Assembly: GCF_003263785.1 (NCBI RefSeq)
Contig: NZ_JYJK01000144.1
Location: 1-64,000, forward strand
DNA from: Vibrio variabilis
GTDB lineage: Bacteria; Pseudomonadota; Gammaproteobacteria; Enterobacterales; Vibrionaceae
Direction: 5' to 3'
Length of the DNA: 64,000 bases
Shown here: positions 47,992 to 57,858 of the stretch, piece by piece
Position numbering within the stretch: position 1 is the first letter of the stretch
Layout of the letters: each line of letters begins with the position of its first letter
The notes under the pieces: generated by a model
What the model saw: only the letters and a program-made list of their open reading frames with translations
Databases searched by the model: none
Told to the model about the DNA's origin: nothing
Position numbers and translations under genes: made by a program

Positions 47992-48017
47992 AAAGCGGAG
48001 CATCTCTGCTCCGCTTT
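47992..48017 (-). terminator. Terminator after the ABC exporter gene
   Basis: AAAGCGGAGCA and TGCTCCGCTTT form a perfect stem with a TCTC loop; the minus strand continues into TTTTTTG. Confidence 0.88.
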
Positions 48018-48022
48018 GTACT

Positions 48023-49876
48023 TTAGGCTACGCTATCTTTATCGGTATCTTCGGCACCAATAAAACCGCCAGTTTGGTGTGCCCAGAGCTGAGCATACAC
48101 TCCGCCTTGAGCAACTAACTCTTTGTGGCTGCCTTGCTCGATGACTTCGCCTTTATCGAGAACGATTAGGCGATCCATAGCCGCAATGGTGGATAGTCGG
48201 TGCGCAATGGCGATAACGGTTTTACCTTCCATCAGTTCATTCAAGCTCTCTTGAATCGCAGCCTCTACTTCTGAATCCAATGCGGATGTCGCTTCATCGA
48301 GGATCAGAATCGGGGCGTTTTTCAACAGTACTCGTGAGATGGCAATGCGCTGACGCTGACCACCGGAAAGTTTTACACCACGCTCACCAACTTGCGCATC
48401 GTAGCCCTTGTTACCGAATGGGTCGGTTAAGGTTTCGATAAACTCATGAGCATGCGCCTGCTTGGTTGCAGCAAGCAACTCTTCTTCCGTGGCATCGGGT
48501 TTACCATAGAGGATGTTGTCACGGATCGAGCGATGCAGCAGCGAGGTATCCTGAGTCACCATGCCGATTTTACTGCGCAGTGAGTCTTGAGTAACTTTCG
48601 AGATGGATTGACCATCAATACGAATGTTACCGCCCTCAACATCGTGAAAACGTAGCAATAGATTCACTAGTGTTGATTTACCTGCTCCTGAACGTCCTAC
48701 TAAGCCGACTTTTTCGCCCGGTTTGATGTTGAGATTCAAGTTACTGATTACCCCTTTGTTTTCACCATAGTGGAAGCTCACATCATCAAAGTCGATGCCG
48801 CCTTTATCGACGACGATTGGCTGAGCGTCTTTTTCATCTTTGATATCAATAGGCTTAGAAAGGGTCTTCATACCATCAACTACCGTACCCATGTTTTCAA
48901 ACAGGGCACCGACTTCCCACATGATCCACATCGACATACCGTTGATACGCAGCGCAAGACCAATGGCAATCGCGATAGCACCGACCGTAATCGCACCATC
49001 CATCCACAAGTAAATAGAGATAGAAGTGACGGTAAACAGCAGCACATAGTTGGTAAATTCAACCGCGACATCAAAACCTGTTACTAAGCGCATTTGACGA
49101 TAGACGGTATCCAAGAACCCTTTCATGCCTTTTTCCGCATACTCGGTTTCACGGTCGGTATGGGAGAACAGCTTTACGGTAGAGATATTGGTGTAGCTGT
49201 CCACAATGCGTCCGGTCATCATAGAGCGCGCGTCCGCTTGCTCGGTCGCCACTTTCTTTAGTTTTGGCACAAAGTAGATTTGGATGCAGACGTAGGCAAC
49301 CAGCCAAACCAGCATTGGCATCATCAAACGCCAATCGGCTGCCGCGAGCATGACCAAAATGGAAGTGAAGTAAACAGAGACATACACGAACACATCTGCT
49401 GTTTTCATCACGGTTTCGCGCACGGCCAACGCTGTTTGCATCACCTTGGTCGCGATACGCCCAGCAAAATCATCTTGATAGAAAGAGAGACTTTGTTTGA
49501 GCAAATAGCGGTGTGCCTGCCAACGGATAGCCATTGGGTAGTTGCCGAGCAGTGTTTGGTGCACAAGCAGTGACGCTATCAACAATATCGTTGGCAACAC
49601 CACCAGAACACAAAAGCCGACCCAAAACAGGGTATGACCGTTTTCCGATAAAAAGGTTTGGGGATCGCTGGCGGTTAGCCAGTCGACGATTTGTCCCATA
49701 AATCCGAACAGCATCACCTCTGCGATAGCGATGACGGTCGAAAATAGTGACATTAAAATGATCGGCTTTTCAAAGCCGCGCGTGTAGTAGCGACAGAAAG
49801 CGAGTATGCCCTCTGGCGGCTTCTCCGGATCTTGCTTTGGAAAAGCTTCTGTAAATTTTTCAAAGCGTTTATACAT
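48023..49876 (-). CDS. ABC exporter, fused membrane and ATPase domains
   Basis: A 617-residue half-transporter of the MsbA/MdlB-like multidrug group. It has six membrane spans (from 'ILMSLFSTVIAIAEVMLFGF'), then Walker A 'GLVGRSGAGKSTLVNLLL', signature 'KLSGGQRQRIAIS', Walker B 'PILILDEATSALD' and H-loop 'IAIAHRLSTI'. Substrate unknown. Intact frame, monocistronic between a terminator and a long gap. Confidence 0.92.
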   Translation of the reverse strand: MYKRFEKFTEAFPKQDPEKPPEGILAFCRYYTRGFEKPIILMSLFSTVIAIAEVMLFGFMGQIVDWLTASDPQTFLSENGHTLFWVGFCVLVVLPTILLIASLLVHQTLLGNYPMAIRWQAHRYLLKQSLSFYQDDFAGRIATKVMQTALAVRETVMKTADVFVYVSVYFTSILVMLAAADWRLMMPMLVWLVAYVCIQIYFVPKLKKVATEQADARSMMTGRIVDSYTNISTVKLFSHTDRETEYAEKGMKGFLDTVYRQMRLVTGFDVAVEFTNYVLLFTVTSISIYLWMDGAITVGAIAIAIGLALRINGMSMWIMWEVGALFENMGTVVDGMKTLSKPIDIKDEKDAQPIVVDKGGIDFDDVSFHYGENKGVISNLNLNIKPGEKVGLVGRSGAGKSTLVNLLLRFHDVEGGNIRIDGQSISKVTQDSLRSKIGMVTQDTSLLHRSIRDNILYGKPDATEEELLAATKQAHAHEFIETLTDPFGNKGYDAQVGERGVKLSGGQRQRIAISRVLLKNAPILILDEATSALDSEVEAAIQESLNELMEGKTVIAIAHRLSTIAAMDRLIVLDKGEVIEQGSHKELVAQGGVYAQLWAHQTGGFIGAEDTDKDSVA

Positions 49877-50435
49877 GGTTCACCTAACAACGTTGGAAAG
49901 ACTCTTTATAATCCATTGACTGCATATTGGGTCGTGATTCAAAGAGACAAAAAATCCTCCTATCCAAAGATAAGAGTAGATATTCACAAGTAACGGCTGT
50001 CGAGCTGATTTGCAACTGTACGGAAGATACTTGCGAGTCAGAGTTATGATTTTGATTTTACATGGCGAATGTTCCGTTTCGCGGGATAGAACACGTGAAA
50101 GAGATCTGATGAATCAGACTCAGTAAGTGTATAGCTTTTAACCAATGCTCACAACCGCTGCCATACATAAGCCCGTGATTTTATTGAACTGTCGGAATAA
50201 TAATCCACAAAATGGTGCAATTTTTTCATTGTTGCGTAGTTTTTGTGCAGGAAATATTCCTGAATTACTGTCATCAATCAGTCAATATTCCGGTTTAGTC
50301 TGTGATTAAATCCTGCATTCAGTAAATTAATATTTAACACACTATTTACAATTTAAGAATCTAAGTAAGACAACAAGCAAAACAACAATACGTTGCTAAC
50401 AACGATGACTTTCAAGCGATAACTAGTGAAGTGGG
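49877..50435. other. 559-base intergenic region between divergent genes
   Basis: No gene is seen. It is AT-rich and must hold promoters for the ABC exporter (minus) and the CtlX-like gene (plus). TCTGATGAATCAGA (50105-50118) is a 6-bp-arm palindrome that could be a regulator site. GGAAATATTCC (50252-50262) is another short dyad. Confidence 0.4.
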
Positions 50436-50441
50436 ATGTTT

Positions 50442-51350
50442 ATGAATCATGGAATGACTGCATCTGTCGAGACGACGATTTCCGCTCGTGTCGGCCGTTC
50501 GATTCAAAATGCCAATTGTGTGGTGATGGTACCGCCAAAAGAGTTCGGTTTTAATGCAGAGACTGCAGCCGACAACGAATTTCAGCACCAAGTTGCTCTT
50601 GACGCCAGTGCTGTTAAAGCCAAAGCGATGGCGGAGTTTAAGGCCATGGTTGCTGGCCTGCGTAAATCCGGCGTGCAGGTTATCGAATTTGACTACCCGC
50701 TTGATGGCGAAGAAACGCCAGACGCCGTATTCCCCAATAACTGGTTCAGTACCACCCATGATGGGGCGTTTTACACCTTTCCGATGGCATGTAAAAACCG
50801 CCAGCGAGAAGTGCGCCCACAAGCCTTGATTGATAGCTTGAATGCCTCGGGACGGCATGTGGTTGCGACCGACAATCTGCTGAGTTACGTAGAGCAAGGG
50901 GCATTTTTGGAAAGTACCGGTGTGATGGTAAAAGATCACATCAATAAAACCATCTATGCTGCGCTGTCGCAGCGGTGCGAGCGCGAGGCGTTGGAAGACT
51001 ATGCCAAGCGAATTGGTTACCACCGCGTAGTGTCATTCCAGACGGCGTTGCCATCGGGCCATCCTATCTACCATACCAACGTCATGATGGCGATTGGGGA
51101 GCACTTTGCAGTTATTTGCTCGGAAGTGATCCCTGAGTATGAGCGCCGTTTTGTGATCAAGTCGCTCGCCAATAGCAAGCAAGTGATTGATATCAGCTTG
51201 GAGCAGGTCAACCACTTTTGTGGCAACATTCTACAGCTGGAAACGGTGAATGGTGGCAAAGTGATCGCGATGTCGAAATCGGCGTTTGATGCCTTTACAC
51301 CCGCGCAAAAGCAGCAACTGGCAACACACGGAAAATTACTGCCGTTTTGA
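50442..51350 (+). CDS. ctlX: CtlX-like citrulline/arginine hydrolase (arginine-deiminase-related)
   Basis: A 302-residue enzyme of the amidinotransferase/deiminase fold. 'DAVFPNNWFSTTHDGAFYTF' contains the substrate Asp/Asn region, 'GAFLESTGVMVKDH' the conserved Glu/Asp, 'SGHPIYHTNVMMAIGEHFAV' the catalytic His, and 'CGNILQLET' the C-terminal Cys. This matches the CtlX group, which acts on citrulline or related guanidino compounds. A start at 50436 (two codons upstream) is equally possible. No other arginine genes are adjacent. Confidence 0.78.
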   Translation: MNHGMTASVETTISARVGRSIQNANCVVMVPPKEFGFNAETAADNEFQHQVALDASAVKAKAMAEFKAMVAGLRKSGVQVIEFDYPLDGEETPDAVFPNNWFSTTHDGAFYTFPMACKNRQREVRPQALIDSLNASGRHVVATDNLLSYVEQGAFLESTGVMVKDHINKTIYAALSQRCEREALEDYAKRIGYHRVVSFQTALPSGHPIYHTNVMMAIGEHFAVICSEVIPEYERRFVIKSLANSKQVIDISLEQVNHFCGNILQLETVNGGKVIAMSKSAFDAFTPAQKQQLATHGKLLPF

Positions 51351-51458
51351 TGTTTCTACCATAGAAAGTATTGGCGGTGGCAGCGTGAGATGTATGCTGG
51401 GAGAAGTGTTTTTACCCACACGAACGACTGAACTCTAAACGAAAATTTTTACTCACTT

Positions 51459-51490
51459 AAAGGCAGCTTAGCGAGCACAAGCTGCCTTTT
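51459..51490. terminator. Bidirectional terminator between ctlX and the LysR gene
   Basis: AAAGGCAGCTT pairs with AAGCTGCCTTTT across a 9-base loop between convergent genes; it overlaps the LysR stop codon. Confidence 0.82.
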
Positions 51491-52391
51491 ATGCCATTCT
51501 ACCGATATTCTCAACGAGATAATCAATCAGCAATCGCACACGCGTTGGCAAATACTCTCTGGATGAGTAGTACACCCAAATTGTGGTCGGGGCGCCCCAA
51601 TATTGTTTCATAATGGGTCTTACCTCGCCTGAGACCAATTCGTCCCGAAATAACCAACTACCAAGCATTGAGATCCCCGCTCCCGCAAGCGTTGCTTGCT
51701 TGGCTGCGGCGAAATTATTGACCACAAGTCGGCCATTTGGCTCATAGAGTTTGGCATGCTCACCGTCTTTTATACGCCAGTGATGAAAACGCCCACTGGT
51801 GAGTGAACGCACAGGAATACAGTGGTGATTAGCAAGATCTTCTAGCGTCTTTGGTTCGCCATATTGCGATAAATAGCTTGGAGCGGCATAGATGCCTATG
51901 TCTTGCGTCAATAGCGGTCTTGCAATGAGTCGCGAGTCTTGATTGATCGCGACGCCAATACCTAAATCAAATCCGTGTTCAACCAAGTCCACGTTACGAT
52001 CATCAAAATGCAGATCACAACTGATCTGCGGATACTTGGCCATAAACTCAATGACGAGCGGCAGTATGTGCTCTTGGCCGATTGAGCTGGCAGGTAAGTT
52101 GATCTTTATGGTGCCAGCGGCTGCGCTGGAATGTTCAGCCAGCTGTTCAATGGTGGTTTGTATTGATTCCATTGACGGTGTGAGGCTCTCTGCCAACTGC
52201 TGACCCGTTTGCGTCAAGCTAAGAGAGTGTGAGGAGCGAAAGAACAGCTTAACTTGCCACTCTTGTTCAAGCTTAGTGATAGCTTTACTCACCGCAGGGG
52301 CTGAGATTCCCAACGCTCTCGCTGCAGCTGCAAAGCTGCCACTTTTCGCGACTTGGATAAATATCGGTAACTGGGTTGGAAGTGATTTCAT
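51489..52391 (-). CDS. LysR-family transcriptional regulator
   Basis: A 300-residue regulator. The helix-turn-helix 'FIQVAKSGSFAAAARALGISAPAVSKAITKLE' is typical; the effector domain has 'IKINLPASSIGQEHILPLV' and 'DLGIGVAINQDSRLIARPL'. It is divergent from the ankyrin/oxidoreductase pair (104-base gap), so it probably controls them, as LysR proteins often control a divergent oxidoreductase gene. Confidence 0.9.
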   Translation of the reverse strand: MKSLPTQLPIFIQVAKSGSFAAAARALGISAPAVSKAITKLEQEWQVKLFFRSSHSLSLTQTGQQLAESLTPSMESIQTTIEQLAEHSSAAAGTIKINLPASSIGQEHILPLVIEFMAKYPQISCDLHFDDRNVDLVEHGFDLGIGVAINQDSRLIARPLLTQDIGIYAAPSYLSQYGEPKTLEDLANHHCIPVRSLTSGRFHHWRIKDGEHAKLYEPNGRLVVNNFAAAKQATLAGAGISMLGSWLFRDELVSGEVRPIMKQYWGAPTTIWVYYSSREYLPTRVRLLIDYLVENIGRMA

Positions 52392-52494
52392 TAACTAATG
52401 GTTATCATAAAGGTGAATAAGTAAAACCTACAAGTTAACAATATTATGGTCAATACTAAGCTCAACATACAAACCGAGTGACAGTGAGAGCAAC

Positions 52495-53442
52495 ATGAGC
52501 CTACCAACCCTTCATCAAGCGATTATCTCTAATGATTATGAGCGATTTATTCAGCTTATTGAGCAAGGCAGTGATGTGAACCAACTCGATGCGCTGATGG
52601 GCAATGCCCCAATGCACATTGCTGCGCAGCAACGTTCTGACAAGTGGGTGTTGGCTTTGATTGAGGCTGGTGCGTTTATCAACCTTCAAACACCTAAGCA
52701 TGGTGTTACCCCATTGATGGTTGCGGTATGGCATCGCAAACCATTAGTGGTGAAAGCGCTTCTTGAGCAGCCGCTAATTAATACTGAGATTGTATCAACG
52801 TTCGGGCTTAAAGCTCTCGATTTGGTCGATTTCGGCGCGAGTGCTGAAGATGAATTTGGACAACAACAAGCAAAACAGCTTCAGCAGTTGTTTGCGGCGT
52901 ATTTCAATCATCGCGACACTGCAGAATCGTCACTTGCCGCCTACCAAGTTGTCTCCGATTCAGAGAATACTGATGAGCAAAAAGCGACTCAATTAAAGGC
53001 GCTGTCAGAGTGGTCTTCTCTCAATACCCCATCCCCCGTCACTGCTTCTGGCAATGATGAACATACAGCTGTGATGGTGGCAGCAAGAGATGGGCTAACA
53101 CGTTCACTGAAGGTCTTGATGGAGCATGGTGGTGATCAAACAGTTCCAGATCACTATATGAAAGCCATTCCACTTCACAAAGCCGCTTACAACGGCAGGG
53201 CAGACGTTATTCGCTTGCTTGCGGGCTATCCGGGATTTTCCGAAACCTTAAATGCACAAGGGCCGAATAACGGATACACCCCGTTGCACGATGCGGTCTG
53301 GCACGGTCACCTTGACGCTGCCAAAGCACTGATAGAAGCAGGCGCTGACACAGAACTGAAAGCTTATGACGGTCAAACGCCGTTGGATCTTGCTAGGGAA
53401 TATCACTACCAAGCGATCATCGATATGTTGGAGAAAAACTAA
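52495..53442 (+). CDS. Ankyrin-repeat protein
   Basis: A 315-residue cytoplasmic protein made almost wholly of ankyrin repeats, for example 'NAPMHIAAQQRSDKWVLALI', 'GVTPLMVAVWHRKPLVVKAL', 'IPLHKAAYNGRADVIRLLAG' and 'GYTPLHDAVWHGHLDAAKAL'. There is a less regular linker at about residues 110-180. No signal peptide. Ankyrin repeats bind other proteins; the partner may be the flavoprotein whose ATG overlaps the stop codon by one base. Confidence 0.88.
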   Translation: MSLPTLHQAIISNDYERFIQLIEQGSDVNQLDALMGNAPMHIAAQQRSDKWVLALIEAGAFINLQTPKHGVTPLMVAVWHRKPLVVKALLEQPLINTEIVSTFGLKALDLVDFGASAEDEFGQQQAKQLQQLFAAYFNHRDTAESSLAAYQVVSDSENTDEQKATQLKALSEWSSLNTPSPVTASGNDEHTAVMVAARDGLTRSLKVLMEHGGDQTVPDHYMKAIPLHKAAYNGRADVIRLLAGYPGFSETLNAQGPNNGYTPLHDAVWHGHLDAAKALIEAGADTELKAYDGQTPLDLAREYHYQAIIDMLEKN

Positions 53443-54110
53443 TGAAAGTACTCGTTGTTTATTGGCATCCAGAACCACAAAGTTTTAATGGTGCAATGTT
53501 TCGCCGTGCAATAGAAAGCCTTGAGGCCGAAGGCCACGAAGTGAAAACCTCTGACTTACATGAAATGGGATTTAATCCAGTGTCTGGCCGCCATAACTTC
53601 ACCAGTGAACATGATGGGAAGTTTTTTAAGCAGCAGCTTGAGGAAATGCATGCGACTGAGGTTGACGGTTTTTCGGCTGATATTGAAGCTGAACTTGAGA
53701 AGCTTGAATGGAGCGATTTGGTTATTTTTCAATTTCCATTGTGGTGGTTTGGCCTACCAGCGATGTTGAAAGGTTGGGTAGATCGTGTGTTCGCCATGGG
53801 CAAAGTGTATGGCGGCGGCCGTTTTTATGATGATGGCGTTTTTAAAGGTAAGCGAGCGATGCTCAGCGTCACTATGGGAGGGCCAGAAGATGCGTATGTT
53901 AAAGGCGGTTGGAACGGCGATCTAGATGCGATTTTACGCCCTATTCATCGAGGTGTATTGGCGTTTACGGGGTTCTCTGTTCTTGCTCCTCAGAGGGTGT
54001 TTGGCCCTGCACGGATGACACATCAAGAGCGTGAAGCAGAGCTCGATGAGTACGCTGCAAGGTTAGCGACGATTTTTGATGAAGCGCCGATTCAAGTTGG
54101 TGATTATTAA
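53442..54110 (+). CDS. NAD(P)H dehydrogenase (quinone)-type flavodoxin-fold protein
   Basis: A 222-residue flavoprotein of the NQO1/MdaB/YwrO-like family that reduces quinones by two electrons. It has 'VLVVYWHPEPQSFNGAM' (FMN/FAD phosphate loop), 'LVIFQFPLWWFGLPAMLKGWVDRVFAMG' (family signature spread over one segment) and 'LSVTMGGPEDAY'. It is coupled to the ankyrin gene and lies across from a LysR gene, suggesting an inducible detoxifying pair. Confidence 0.88.
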   Translation: MKVLVVYWHPEPQSFNGAMFRRAIESLEAEGHEVKTSDLHEMGFNPVSGRHNFTSEHDGKFFKQQLEEMHATEVDGFSADIEAELEKLEWSDLVIFQFPLWWFGLPAMLKGWVDRVFAMGKVYGGGRFYDDGVFKGKRAMLSVTMGGPEDAYVKGGWNGDLDAILRPIHRGVLAFTGFSVLAPQRVFGPARMTHQEREAELDEYAARLATIFDEAPIQVGDY

Positions 54111-54126
54111 TAAGGTGGGAAAGGCT

Positions 54127-54189
54127 ATGAGTAATATCGATAAAGTGACCGAAGCGCATTATGTGCTTCGTAGTATGCTCTGTGTGTGA
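54127..54189 (+). CDS. Possible 20-codon ORF after the oxidoreductase gene
   Basis: It reads 'MSNIDKVTEAHYVLRSMLCV' and stops at TGA. AAGG lies too near the ATG to be a convincing site. It could be the remnant of a longer gene. No family recognised. Confidence 0.2.
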   Translation: MSNIDKVTEAHYVLRSMLCV

Positions 54190-54298
54190 GCTTATTGAGT
54201 CGTAACTCAGAAAAATTGGACTTTTTCTCCTTAGCTTTTAGACTGCTATTTATGTTAGCGAAAGGGCAGGATGCCCATATAAAACTTAAGGATATCAA

Positions 54299-54478
54299 TT
54301 GAGTAAGCTACTTTCCTACTTGTCAATCGTGCTTATTATTTTAGTCGCAACTTTTCACCCTAAAGCGCTTGAAGACATTATCGGCTTTGATATGTTCGAA
54401 AATATTCGCATCATGATAAGAGAAATGGAAGCGGGGTTTGATAAGTTAACCAGAGCATTACGCTCAGCGACAGACTGA
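54299..54478 (+). CDS. Small membrane protein with TTG start
   Basis: A 59-codon ORF starting at TTG with TAAGGAT seven bases upstream. The N-terminus is one membrane segment ('LLSYLSIVLIILVATF'), followed by a charged helix ('DMFENIRIMIREMEAGF'). Small single-span proteins of this form are common and often regulatory. It stands between the oxidoreductase gene and the convergent pirin gene. Confidence 0.4.
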   Translation: MSKLLSYLSIVLIILVATFHPKALEDIIGFDMFENIRIMIREMEAGFDKLTRALRSATD

Positions 54479-54501
54479 CTATAATGCTCTGGGTTTGTTG
54501 A

Positions 54502-55197
54502 TTATGGTAGGTCAAACACTAATGCAGTAACGTTTTGGTCGCTATGGTTTTCAAATCTCAGTTCGGATTGCGACTCAATACTGGCACCGTCACCCGGAGT
54601 GAGTTTGGTGGTGTTGATATTCAACTCTCCCGCTACCTGATGAACGTAGATGTTTCGATTTGGTTCTATGGAGTACACTAGGTCTGTATTAGGCTTTAAC
54701 ACGAGTTGGTATAGTGTCATGTCTTGTTTTATCTGCAACGTGCCATCACGGCCATCGGGCGTAGCAATAGTGGTTAATCCATTCGCTTGTCCGAAATCTT
54801 TCTGCTGATACCCCGGCTGTTTACCGAACTCATTCGGCTGAATCCATATTTGCAAAAAGCGTAATGGCTCGGAGTCTGAGCCGTTGTATTCACTGTGATA
54901 GATGCCGCTCCCTGCTGACATTAGCTGGAACTCTCCTGCCGGTAGAGTTTGCACGTTTCCTTCACTGTCTTTGTGTTCAATCGATCCCTCAAGGACATAA
55001 CTGATGATTTCCATATCACGATGGCCATGGGTGTCGAAACCTGCGCCAGCCTGCACAATATCATCATTAATCACACGCAGAGCCGAGAAACCCATATACT
55101 CAGGGTCATAGTAGCTCCCAAATGAAAAGCTGTGCTTGCTATCCAACCAGCCAAAATTTGCCTGGCCTCGGTCTTGTGAGTGTCTGACGGTGATCAT
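54502..55197 (-). CDS. Pirin-family protein (YhhW-like)
   Basis: A 231-residue bicupin. The N-terminal metal site is in 'GFDTHGHRDMEIISYVLEGSIEHKDS' (His, His, Glu), with 'GSGIYHSEYNG' giving the last His. YhhW-type pirins can act as quercetinases. A GGAGATTCAC site precedes the ATG. It lies alone between convergent neighbours. Confidence 0.88.
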   Translation of the reverse strand: MITVRHSQDRGQANFGWLDSKHSFSFGSYYDPEYMGFSALRVINDDIVQAGAGFDTHGHRDMEIISYVLEGSIEHKDSEGNVQTLPAGEFQLMSAGSGIYHSEYNGSDSEPLRFLQIWIQPNEFGKQPGYQQKDFGQANGLTTIATPDGRDGTLQIKQDMTLYQLVLKPNTDLVYSIEPNRNIYVHQVAGELNINTTKLTPGDGASIESQSELRFENHSDQNVTALVFDLP

Positions 55198-55369
55198 AGT
55201 GAATCTCCTTGTTCCTGACTTTTTGCGTTTTACTCTCTGTATTGCTGAGATTCAGTTTAGACCTAGGCTGATGAACAATGAACGGGAGTAATTCGAATAG
55301 GTCGGTCAACAATTTTGAAGAACGGCATTGTGAAAAAATGCTTTCGATACTTATCTGATTCGCCACCCC

Positions 55370-55395
55370 AAAAGGCGCCATTATAGGCGCCTTTT
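55370..55395. terminator. Terminator between pirin and NTF2-like genes
   Basis: AAAAGGCGCC pairs perfectly with GGCGCCTTTT around ATTATA; T-rich ends on both strands. Confidence 0.85.
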
Positions 55396-55413
55396 CTGCC
55401 TGTAAGGTATCTT

Positions 55414-55968
55414 CTAGAGTTTCACTAGCTCGGCTTGCTGCTTAGACAGATTCTGCTCTGCCTTTGCCGGCGCGGCTCCTAGAATATCCCGACTTCCAGA
55501 CTCACTCTGACTGTTAAGTGTCACTGAGATAATAACCCAGTTATCGCCGCTTTTTTGCAAGGTAAACTCGTAGTTGCCCGATACCGCCCAGAAGCCTTCA
55601 TCACCCAGCCAGTGACTTGCGGTAATATCAACGAATGCGGTCGCTGAGTCACCATCAACGTTCACTTTTAGGTTTCTAAGGTCATGGTAGGTGGCATCAA
55701 ACCCAGGCAAGAAAGCGGCCCATTGCTTCATCAAATCCTCGCGGTTAACTGGGGCAGCCTCACCACCAAATAGTGATGTGTAGTCAACCGTCACTTGCGG
55801 CGCAAATAGGCGGCCTAAGTATTCAAACGCGCCTTGGTCAGCCATAGCAGAAAAGCTTTGGATGTTGCTGCGGATGATCGCTTCGTCCTTCGATAGCGGT
55901 TGTGATTGAGCATTCAGGTTCATTGAGACCACTCCAATGAGTAAGATAAACAGGTTACGAATACGCAT
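55414..55968 (-). CDS. Secreted NTF2/SnoaL-like protein
   Basis: A 184-residue protein with signal peptide 'MRIRNLFILLIGVVSMNLNA' and an NTF2-like cone fold: 'FEYLGRLFAPQVTVDYTSLFGG' and 'WLGDEGFWAVSGNYEFTLQKSGDNWVI' are typical of the SnoaL-like/DUF4440 group. It follows the hydrolase gene by 18 bases, so the two probably form an operon. Function not assignable. Confidence 0.78.
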   Translation of the reverse strand: MRIRNLFILLIGVVSMNLNAQSQPLSKDEAIIRSNIQSFSAMADQGAFEYLGRLFAPQVTVDYTSLFGGEAAPVNREDLMKQWAAFLPGFDATYHDLRNLKVNVDGDSATAFVDITASHWLGDEGFWAVSGNYEFTLQKSGDNWVIISVTLNSQSESGSRDILGAAPAKAEQNLSKQQAELVKL

Positions 55969-55986
55969 TTCTTTGCTCCTATCGAA

Positions 55987-56953
55987 TTACAGGTTGGCTC
56001 TGAAATGTTTGGTCATCGCAGCAACCGCGGTTTGAACCGCTTCTGGTTGGTCATAGAAATCAAACTGAGAGACATCTTCTAGCCAGACTGCTTCCACGTT
56101 TTTACCAGCATGGTCAAGGTATTGATGTGCCCCTGCAGGAAGCGCCATTGCTTCTGAGGCAACCATGATGACGGGCTTATCTTGAGTCGCTGCGCTTGCC
56201 TGAGCATCGTAGTTCAACCAGCCATCCCAGGAAGCCACATTATATTGGTTGTCGTATTCTGGAATAAGACCACGGTCGGTTTCTGTGTAGTAAGGTGCCT
56301 GATACATCAGCGCGCCTTCGTTAGTTAGGCTTGCGGCCTCAATGTATACTGGGGTCTCACTTTGCTCCGCTTGGTGAGCCGCAGCAAGTAGCTTATTGGC
56401 ATTCTCTTCACCCCGTAAATGGCGGTTGCCATTGGTTTGTCGTGCAGCCAGGGGCGACTAGTGCGACTGCGGCCACTTTGTCATTACCCGCCGTCGCATC
56501 CATCATGTAACCGGATGATGCGCAGATACCTAAGCCCGCCACTCGGCTGCCATCGACTTGCTCGAGGTTCGCGACTGCGTCGATGACGGCTCGAATGTCT
56601 TCTGTTTTACGTGTTGGATCTTCTAGGTATTTGATGGTGTCATCGGATTGACCCCAACCACGAAAATCAAAGGTGACCGCGGCATAACCTTGGTCTGCTA
56701 ACGCTTGGGCATAAACCGCTGGCATTTGCTCTTTAACGGTTGTCCATGCTCCTGTCACGACGACCACAGGAGGATTCTCTACACCTTCAGGTAGGTAAAG
56801 ATTTGCTGCTAATTGACCGACTTTGGTATCGAGTTGAATCGCTTGCATAGTAGTGTCCTCGTATTGAGCTAGGTGGTTCGCTTGATTTAGGTCGTTTGCC
56901 AATCCTGACATAGAGAATAGACCGATTGCTGAAATGAGTGCTGGCTTAATCAT
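55987..56953 (-). CDS. Secreted alpha/beta hydrolase (two frameshifts)
   Basis: About 322 residues. The signal peptide 'MIKPALISAIGLFSMSGLA' precedes an alpha/beta hydrolase fold: oxyanion strand 'VVVVTGAWTTVKEQ', 'VTFDFRGWGQSDD', and a nucleophile elbow 'GLGICASSGYM' whose nucleophile is not certain (Cys or Ser). One base is missing at GGGG 56451-56454 and one at CCCC 56411-56414; restoring them gives 'VAPWLHDKPMATAIYGGEEN'. The AraC regulator is divergent. Substrate unknown. Confidence 0.8.
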
Positions 56954-57155
56954 CTTGTATCCCTCTTGCTGATGTTTTGTATTAGCCTTTGCTTGGCTAA
57001 CTTGGGTATAGATTAGCGTTGAGATTGGTTTTGAGATTGAACATTCGTGCTTGGGTTTTTGAACTTTATTGCAGTGCAGTTGGCTGTCTTTCTTGCCATT
57101 GACGATAAGGCCAACAGTGCGCTAGTTTCAAAGGATATAGAGACCAACGGATTGA

Positions 57156-57858
57156 ATGATGAAGTCGCAATTAACCTTTATTGATCACGAAACTGGGGCG
57201 TTGTCGGATTGTGGGCAAGTGCTTGATATTGAGATATCTAATCAAGGTTTAGGTTGGAATGGCGTAGTGATAGAAAAGGGCAGTTCGCCGCATTTCTATC
57301 CGCAAAATGTTCATACCCCGTATTTCTATTTTGCACTGGCTCTAGAGCAGGTTCTTACTTGGGAGGTCGAAAAAGAGGAGGGCATTGCATCTCTGAAAAC
57401 GAGCCCTGGAAATATCTGGATTAATCCACCAAAAACGCCGTTTACACATAATATTGATGAGCCCTGCTATTTCGTCATCCTCGCCGTGGAAGAGAGCGTG
57501 TTTCTTGAGCTTTGTCCGTTAAATTTGGAGGGTGTGCCACTTCAGTTTCTCAATAATTACAACGTATTAGATGAGTCCATTAAAGGTGTGATAGAACTGT
57601 TCCTGCTAGAGAGTGAGAACAAAGGGCGAAATGGTCCTGTTTACCTCAATAATCTGATATCTCTTTTGGCGACGCACTACATTCAAAACTACTCCAACTA
57701 TGTTGATATTAAGAACAGTCAATTAGCAGCGTCTAAATTCGATCAAAGCCAAATGGATCGCGTTGATGCGTATATCGCAGATAACATAGGCAGCAACATC
57801 TCGGTGGATGATTTCGCGGATCTTTTGGGCTGCAGTAAATTTTATTTTCTGCGAGAAT
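57156..57858 (+). pseudogene. AraC-family regulator cut by an IS
   Basis: About 234 residues remain: the N-terminal sensing domain ('GNIWINPPKTPFTHNI') and the first half of the AraC DNA-binding domain ('AYIADNIGSNISVDDFADLLGCSKFYFLREW'). The second helix-turn-helix is missing because an IS begins at 57859, and the frame runs only ten codons into it. The C-terminal part is not found beyond the IS. It is divergent from the hydrolase operon, its likely former target. Confidence 0.85.
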
